Source: Lachnospiraceae bacterium (lineage in GTDB: Bacteria > Bacillota > Clostridia > Lachnospirales > Lachnospiraceae). From it: 64,000 nucleotides of DNA. Below, piece after piece: positions 58,595 to 64,000 of the stretch (positions within the stretch are counted from its first letter, which is position 1; every line of letters starts with the position of its first letter). The stretch spans positions 868,001 through 932,000 of the forward strand of contig JAKVNF010000001.1 in the NCBI GenBank assembly GCA_022483465.1, given 5' to 3'. The notes beneath the pieces were generated by a model that did not search any database, had not been told where the DNA came from, and saw only the letters and a program-made list of their open reading frames with translations. Made by a program: the position numbers and the translations under genes.

Positions 58595-60139
58595 TTATGG
58601 TCTGTCTGGCAAATCCTCTTTTGCCTGGAAGCGAAATACATTCCACGAATATGGCTTCAACACAACCTGCAACACTCCATTTGTCGGATCCTCGAGAGGA
58701 AGGACAGTGGGAATCACCCTGTTTTCATCCTCAAAAGTGTTCACCGCAGAGGGATCTTCGCTGTGAAGTTCCCTTCGCTCAACGCCCTTGATCTGCCCGA
58801 ATCCCCTAAGGATTAAATCCAGCATGCAACATTCTTCCCCATCTGTATTGGCAGCAAAGACAGTCAGCATGCCGGTCTTCGGATCATAGGCTGCCACTGT
58901 CTGGATTGTTATCTGGCTTCCGTAGTGGCCGGTCTCCTTTTTCGGAAAGTTTCCTGCTGCCCGGAGGGCGATGCCGCGGCCAAAATGTGCCGCATCGCAG
59001 AACGGATAAAATGTCGTCTGCCGGATTGCCTTTCCATTTGGATCCGTGCTGATCATCCCGCCCTCATTTACAAGGAGCGACTGGCAGGCGATGCGGATCG
59101 TGTCCGCATTATTCAGTAACGTGCAGAGGATGCCACCGTACACAACTGCATCAAGTGCTGAAAAGCTGGCGTAGCCGTAGTTCTGTGAACCAACCCCAGG
59201 AATTGCCCCGGTTTCCGTGACAACACCCCACTCGTCGAAAGAGAGCTTTACAGTCTTCTCCGAGTGCTTTTCTTCCTTTACGAGGCGTATTGCGCCATTC
59301 ACCGCATCGATATAATTCTGCAGGTCACGAAACAGATAGGGCACATCGGATTCCTCGTTGATGCAGGGATAGGCGAGCTTCTTGTCCGGGCGATAATTGA
59401 GGTACCGATGGATCGAGAGGTAGTCGATGACGTCGTAGCACTCTTCAAGTACGGTACGATCGAAGATACCAAATGGCGCATGCCCTACCTCATTTGTGCA
59501 GCTCCCACAGGCAATAACCTCGGTGTTGGGGTCCTCCCACTTTACAATTTTTGCTGTCTCGCGGCATAGCCTTGCGTACTCCTGTGGTGTATGGGCACAG
59601 ATCTGCCAGGAACCGTCCATTTCATTTCCGAGACACCAGGTTCTTATTCCATAAGGAGATGCATGACCATTTTTTACGCGTTCGTCTGCCCATTTTGTAC
59701 CGGCATTTCCGTTGCAGTACTCGACTTCCTCTCCTGCCTCCATGGGAGTTCCAGTGCCAAGATTTACTGCCATGTAGACTTCCGTACCACAGTCTCTTGC
59801 AAACTGCATGAATTCATCGGTTCCGACCTCATTGGTCTCTGTAACTCCCCATGCAAGATCCTTTTTAACAGGACGCGCATTTCTCGGCCCAATGCCATCC
59901 TTCCAGTCATAGCCGGAAACAAAGTTACCACCAGGATAGCGAAGGCCTGTGATTCCGGCTTCCCGAACAAGTTCCTTGACATCATTTCGAAAGCCAAGCG
60001 CATCCGAATTTTTGTTCATCGGTTCGTATATACCGCCATAGCAGCAGCGTCCAAGATGCTCTACAAAGGATCCAAACAGCCGCGGATCAATCAAGCCGAT
60101 TTCATAGTCTCTGTCATAAATCAGTCGTGCTTTTTTCAT
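58595..60139 (-). CDS. GH51 alpha-L-arabinofuranosidase
   Basis: RYPGGNFVSGYDWKDGIGPRNARP; WCLGNEMDGSWQICAHTPQEYARL. Confidence 0.95.
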   Translation of the reverse strand: MKKARLIYDRDYEIGLIDPRLFGSFVEHLGRCCYGGIYEPMNKNSDALGFRNDVKELVREAGITGLRYPGGNFVSGYDWKDGIGPRNARPVKKDLAWGVTETNEVGTDEFMQFARDCGTEVYMAVNLGTGTPMEAGEEVEYCNGNAGTKWADERVKNGHASPYGIRTWCLGNEMDGSWQICAHTPQEYARLCRETAKIVKWEDPNTEVIACGSCTNEVGHAPFGIFDRTVLEECYDVIDYLSIHRYLNYRPDKKLAYPCINEESDVPYLFRDLQNYIDAVNGAIRLVKEEKHSEKTVKLSFDEWGVVTETGAIPGVGSQNYGYASFSALDAVVYGGILCTLLNNADTIRIACQSLLVNEGGMISTDPNGKAIRQTTFYPFCDAAHFGRGIALRAAGNFPKKETGHYGSQITIQTVAAYDPKTGMLTVFAANTDGEECCMLDLILRGFGQIKGVERRELHSEDPSAVNTFEDENRVIPTVLPLEDPTNGVLQVVLKPYSWNVFRFQAKEDLPDRP

Positions 60140-60149
60140 CTCATGTCCC

Positions 60150-61013
60150 TTATCCCTTGATTCCTGATGTAGCCTGGCCTGCGACGAAATATTTCTGGAA
60201 AAACAGGTACAGAATCAGCATCGGAATCATCGAGACAGCTGCTGCGGTGAAAGCAAGGCTGTAATCATCCGTGCGGTCACCGATGAACATGGCAAGACCA
60301 TTGGAGAGCGTGCGCATATTGGTCTTGCTCGCCACGATCAGCGGCCACAGAAGATCATTCCAGCAATTGTTGATGGAGAGCAGGAAGACGGTAACCATAG
60401 CAGGCTTGATAAGCGGGATCATGATGTGCAGGTAGATACCGAATTCTCCCATGCCGTCGATTCTCGCCGCCTCTTCCAGATCCTTCGGGAGCTGCTCAAA
60501 ATTTGCCCTGCATAGGAAGATCCAGTAGGCAGAGGCAATCTTTGGGATGATAAGGCCCCAATAGGTGTTCAGCCAATGCAGGCTGTAGACTTCGAGGTAG
60601 AGAGGGACCATGATGACCTGAAAGGGGATCATCATCGTCGCAAGGAACAGAATAAAGATTACATTTTTTCCGCGGAAGTTAAACCTTGCAAAGGCATAGG
60701 CAGCAAGGGAATTTACAAACATCGCAGGAATTGTGGTGCCGATTGCATAGATCGAGGTGTTCAGGATCAGCTTCCACATGTCAATCGTAGACTGCACATG
60801 CTTCCAGTTATCTGCAAAGTGGTTGGCAACAGGGAAGAATTTTGGCGGATAGGACAGAACCTCCGCATCACTCTTGAAGGCGCCAAGCATCATCCAGATG
60901 AGCGGTGTGAGAAGCAGAAAAGCAAAAATCAGAAGAATCGCGACTACTATGATGCGGAGTACGAGCTTTTTTCCCGATATCTTCTTTGTATTTACAATAA
61001 CTTTTTCGCTCAT
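60150..61013 (-). CDS. CUT1 carbohydrate ABC permease (MalG-like)
   Basis: EEAARIDGMGEFGIYLHIMIPLIKPAMVTVFLLSINNCWNDLLWPL. Confidence 0.95.
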   Translation of the reverse strand: MSEKVIVNTKKISGKKLVLRIIVVAILLIFAFLLLTPLIWMMLGAFKSDAEVLSYPPKFFPVANHFADNWKHVQSTIDMWKLILNTSIYAIGTTIPAMFVNSLAAYAFARFNFRGKNVIFILFLATMMIPFQVIMVPLYLEVYSLHWLNTYWGLIIPKIASAYWIFLCRANFEQLPKDLEEAARIDGMGEFGIYLHIMIPLIKPAMVTVFLLSINNCWNDLLWPLIVASKTNMRTLSNGLAMFIGDRTDDYSLAFTAAAVSMIPMLILYLFFQKYFVAGQATSGIKG

Positions 61014-61027
61014 TTTTGTTTTTCTCC

Positions 61028-61939
61028 TTAGTCATCCGAGGTCTTGCCCATGATGTAGTACAAAATAATCGTAATCACCATGATGAAGGCAAACAAGATC
61101 TCACTCATGGCTGTTGCATAGCCCATCTTATTCATGGAGTTGAACGCGGTATCATAGATGTAAACGACGATTGTTGTCGTCGATCGGCTCGGTCCTCCGC
61201 CCGTCAGTGTATAGACGATATCAAACATCTGTAGAGAACCGATCAGTCTTGTCATAAGAAGGAACCAGAAAGAAGGCATGATCCCGGGAAGCGTCACATG
61301 GAAAAACTGGGCTATCTTTCCCGCGCCATCAATTGCCGATGCCTCGTAGAGGGAGTCCGGTACGTTCTGAATGGCAGAGACCAGGATAATCGTCGAGATC
61401 CCAAATGTTTTCCAGATGGCAACAAAAACCACCACATACAGAGCGGAGCCCGGATCGTTGAGAAGATTCACGTTTGTGAAGCCAAGGCACTTCAGCCAGT
61501 AGGTAAAGATACCGATGTTGGAGTGAAGAACGAGCTGCCAGGTGACACCGACCACCACGGCCGAGCAGACAACCGGAAGGAAATAGATGCCTCGGATTGT
61601 CTTATTGAATTGTGTGTTCTTTGACAGCATCGCAGAAAGCAGGACACCAATAATCATCTGTAGCGGAACTTCAATCGCCGTGTACTTCAATGAAATTTGG
61701 ATACTTTGCAAAAATCTGCGATCTGAGAATGCACGAATGAAGTTGTCAAATCCCACAAACTTTGCCTGGCTGAGATCTACCCCCATGTTCTGGGTGCTGA
61801 CCCAGAACGAAGCGATAAGCGGGATGATATTGAAGATGATAAGCAGTATCGCCGCGGGTGCAATGAACAGATACGCTGTCCGTTCCAGCTTTTTCTGGAA
61901 CTTTCCACGCGGCCTGGAACTGCTTCTTGCTGCTGCCAT
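61028..61939 (-). CDS. CUT1 carbohydrate ABC permease (MalF-like)
   Basis: YEASAIDGAGKIAQFFHVTLPGIMPSFWFLLMTRLIGSLQMFD. Confidence 0.95.
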   Translation of the reverse strand: MAAARSSSRPRGKFQKKLERTAYLFIAPAAILLIIFNIIPLIASFWVSTQNMGVDLSQAKFVGFDNFIRAFSDRRFLQSIQISLKYTAIEVPLQMIIGVLLSAMLSKNTQFNKTIRGIYFLPVVCSAVVVGVTWQLVLHSNIGIFTYWLKCLGFTNVNLLNDPGSALYVVVFVAIWKTFGISTIILVSAIQNVPDSLYEASAIDGAGKIAQFFHVTLPGIMPSFWFLLMTRLIGSLQMFDIVYTLTGGGPSRSTTTIVVYIYDTAFNSMNKMGYATAMSEILFAFIMVITIILYYIMGKTSDD

Positions 61940-62039
61940 GATTTTCCTCCTGCAAAAAAGGAGAGACGTCTGATGGGTCTCTGACATCTCTCCTTTGCCT
62001 TTGTTATTTCAAGATGCCCTGTTCTCTTCTGGAAAACGC

Positions 62040-63494
62040 TCAATAGTACTCGGAAATATAGCTCTCGAGGTCTTCCTGATAAGGCTCAAAGAAGCTCTGA
62101 ACATCATCATAGGTCGGATTTGTCGGTCCATTGAAGACCCAGTCCTGAACATAATCCGCCTGGCAAGTTGCAACGTCACTCCAGAACAGTGTCCCAGGCG
62201 CTGCAAACATCTGAACCTGTGCAGAATCCGAAGGAGTGAGATCGACAAGAACCTGATTTCCCTGGTAATCAGCGCTCTCAACCGTCGGCGTGTAGGCATT
62301 CAAATAGCACATGGACACAGACCACTCGGTGTTCGGCGTCATGCCGCTATAATCCACCTGCTGTGTCACATCGGAAGCTTCCAGGCCTTCTCCGGTCATC
62401 CACCACTCGATGAACTTCTCTGCTGCTGCCTTTTCCTCATCGGATGCAGAAGAAGTGATATAGAAGCAGTTTACATCGCCAAGCGCCCAGTCATCCTGAT
62501 CGTCTCCAGTGACTGTCGGAACCTTCGCAATGCCATAGTTGATATCGGAAGCATCCAGTGTGCCCTTCAGCCAGCCGCCATTGATCTCAAGTCCAATCTG
62601 GCCTGCAGCCATCATGGAATCAATGTCCTTTTCCTTCGGGTTGTCTCCATTATCATAGAGATTCTTCATCCAGATCATGGCATTGGCAAATGCCTCGTTG
62701 TCGAGAAGGTTTGCCTTGAAGCCGTTCTCCTCATCACCGGTGATGATATAGTCGGTTCCAAATCTCTGAATGGCCGCCTGATTCTGCCCATTGTAGCAGT
62801 AGAACAGGCCGGAGCCGTAGATGGGTTTGTCGGCAGTAGACAGCGCAGTGATCTTCTCAGCTGCTTCTGTCCACTCGTCAAAGGTTGTCGGGATCTCATC
62901 CTCGCCGTACCCCGCCTGCTCAAGAAGGTCTTTGTTGTAGTAGAGCATGTAGGTAGAAATCTGGAACGGAATTCCGTAAAGCTGGTCGTTGTTATAGCAA
63001 AGATTCAGGTACGTATCAGAGAAGTCCTCTTTCTTGAGGGAGGTATTGTCCCAGATATCATCAATCGGGAGCAGATAGCTCGAGTACTTCGTGAAATCAT
63101 TGCTGTTGAGGAGAATGAGGTCTGCCGCTTCACCGGTCGGCATGTTCGTCTGCAGCATGTCGGCAAAGGAGGTGGTCCTTGTCATGTCGATATATACATC
63201 CGACTGGGAAGTGTTGAACTTGTCGACAAGTGCCTGCAGGGTATCGCCATCACCGCCGGTCCAGCTGTTCCAGAAAACAACCTTTGTCGCATTTGGATTA
63301 GAAGGCTCTGCATTTTCTGTTGTACTTTCTGCAGCGGCTTCTGTTTCAGTCTCCGCAGCAGCTTCTGTCGCTGCCGCTGTGCCTGCCGTGGTACTGGAAG
63401 TGCTTCCCGAGGAACCTGAAGAGCTGCTTCCGCATCCGGCAACTGCGCACGCTGCCATTGCCGCTGTGAGTAGTACTACGAGTCTCTTTTTCAT
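62040..63494 (-). CDS. ABC extracellular sugar-binding lipoprotein
   Basis: Lipobox CAVAGCGSSSSG; VVFWNSWTGGDGDTLQALVDKFNTSQSDV. Confidence 0.95.
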   Translation of the reverse strand: MKKRLVVLLTAAMAACAVAGCGSSSSGSSGSTSSTTAGTAAATEAAAETETEAAAESTTENAEPSNPNATKVVFWNSWTGGDGDTLQALVDKFNTSQSDVYIDMTRTTSFADMLQTNMPTGEAADLILLNSNDFTKYSSYLLPIDDIWDNTSLKKEDFSDTYLNLCYNNDQLYGIPFQISTYMLYYNKDLLEQAGYGEDEIPTTFDEWTEAAEKITALSTADKPIYGSGLFYCYNGQNQAAIQRFGTDYIITGDEENGFKANLLDNEAFANAMIWMKNLYDNGDNPKEKDIDSMMAAGQIGLEINGGWLKGTLDASDINYGIAKVPTVTGDDQDDWALGDVNCFYITSSASDEEKAAAEKFIEWWMTGEGLEASDVTQQVDYSGMTPNTEWSVSMCYLNAYTPTVESADYQGNQVLVDLTPSDSAQVQMFAAPGTLFWSDVATCQADYVQDWVFNGPTNPTYDDVQSFFEPYQEDLESYISEYY

Positions 63495-63550
63495 TTTCCT
63501 TCCTTCTTTCTTTGCCGCATCGGTGACGGCAACCCCTGGATTTTGGTTTT

Positions 63551-63618
63551 GAGGATTTGCACTTTGCGTATACGTATCCTCACAATCAAAATTATACATC
63601 TTTGCCAACCTTCCGCAA
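63551..63618 (-). promoter_or_regulatory. Candidate promoter (-10 TATAAT) with palindromic CGTATACG operator for ABC/GH51 operon
   Basis: ATTATA 63591-63596; CGTATACG 63567-63574 downstream of -10. Confidence 0.45.
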
Positions 63619-63794
63619 GATGCAAATTATAATCCTCTCATATTTTGTGCAATATCTCCATATATTACTCGTAGATTTAGATATGTTGCACATTCCCTTG
63701 GATATAAAAAGCGCCCTCGGAATCGGAGATCGCAGATTTCCATCTCCTGCCCGAGAGCGCCTTTGCGCATGATCTTAACAACATGGCAACCGCA

Positions 63795-64000
63795 CTACAG
63801 CGAATTGCCATTTACGATAGTAAAGGGGATATTAATCCTTTCCGGGACATTCTGTCCCTCGCACAGACCGATGATCGTATCCGCAGCGAGTTTTCCGATC
63901 CGGTCTACATTGTTGTCGAGATATGCAAGGCGGATGTTGCTGCTGCTAGCCATCTCCGGCACCTTGTCGAAAGTCATCATCCCGTACTCTCTTCCGGGCT
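63795..64000 (-). CDS. LacI-family regulator C-terminus (runs off window)
   Basis: Frame open to window end; MMTFDKVPEMASSSNIRLAYLDNNVDRIGKLAADTIIGLCEGQNVPERINIPFTIVNGNSL. Confidence 0.75.
   Translation of the reverse strand, partial: PGREYGMMTFDKVPEMASSSNIRLAYLDNNVDRIGKLAADTIIGLCEGQNVPERINIPFTIVNGNSL

Noticed and set aside
61995-63419. 474-aa plus-strand ORF
   Set aside because: Antisense shadow of the sugar-binding protein gene; no RBS or family features.

Overview
The window looks like a Clostridia (Lachnospiraceae-type) chromosome; the taxon is inferred from gene content only. It has two parts. (1) About 1-44.6 kb is an HK97-type siphoprophage. It carries a replication block (VapE primase/helicase, VRR-NUC, SNF2 helicase), HNH/TerS/ParB-methyltransferase/TerL, portal, ClpP-like protease, capsid, connectors, tail genes with a classic -1 frameshift chaperone, tape measure, tail fibre, holin and a GH25-LysM lysin. 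A displaced early block (DUF2800, DUF2815, family A DNA polymerase) follows, then two tandem large serine recombinases. The right half of this prophage has been invaded repeatedly: an IS4-like element with a 7-bp TSD, a Lactobacillus-like SDR cargo segment, an IS91-like HUH element with a tyrosine recombinase and terminal inverted repeats, and an IS1595-like element with an 8-bp TSD. (2) About 44.6-64 kb is an arsenic operon (arsR, arsD, arsA, acr3, arsC), an IS21-like end remnant, and a pectin/arabinan-type carbohydrate locus. That locus holds a truncated GH28, MATE, amidohydrolase, AraC regulator, a DUF5107/TPR gene split by an IS110-family element, a GH51 arabinofuranosidase, a CUT1 ABC transporter and a LacI fragment. 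The strongest second-look items are: a repeated promoter/leader motif in front of small phage ORFs, a GGACAAG repeat cluster after the VapE gene, the 10-kb early block flanked by 45-nt near-repeats, the IS110 insertion with a long noncoding 3' region and an inverted end copy, and the HUH plus tyrosine recombinase element. I found no CRISPR array, tRNA or rRNA.
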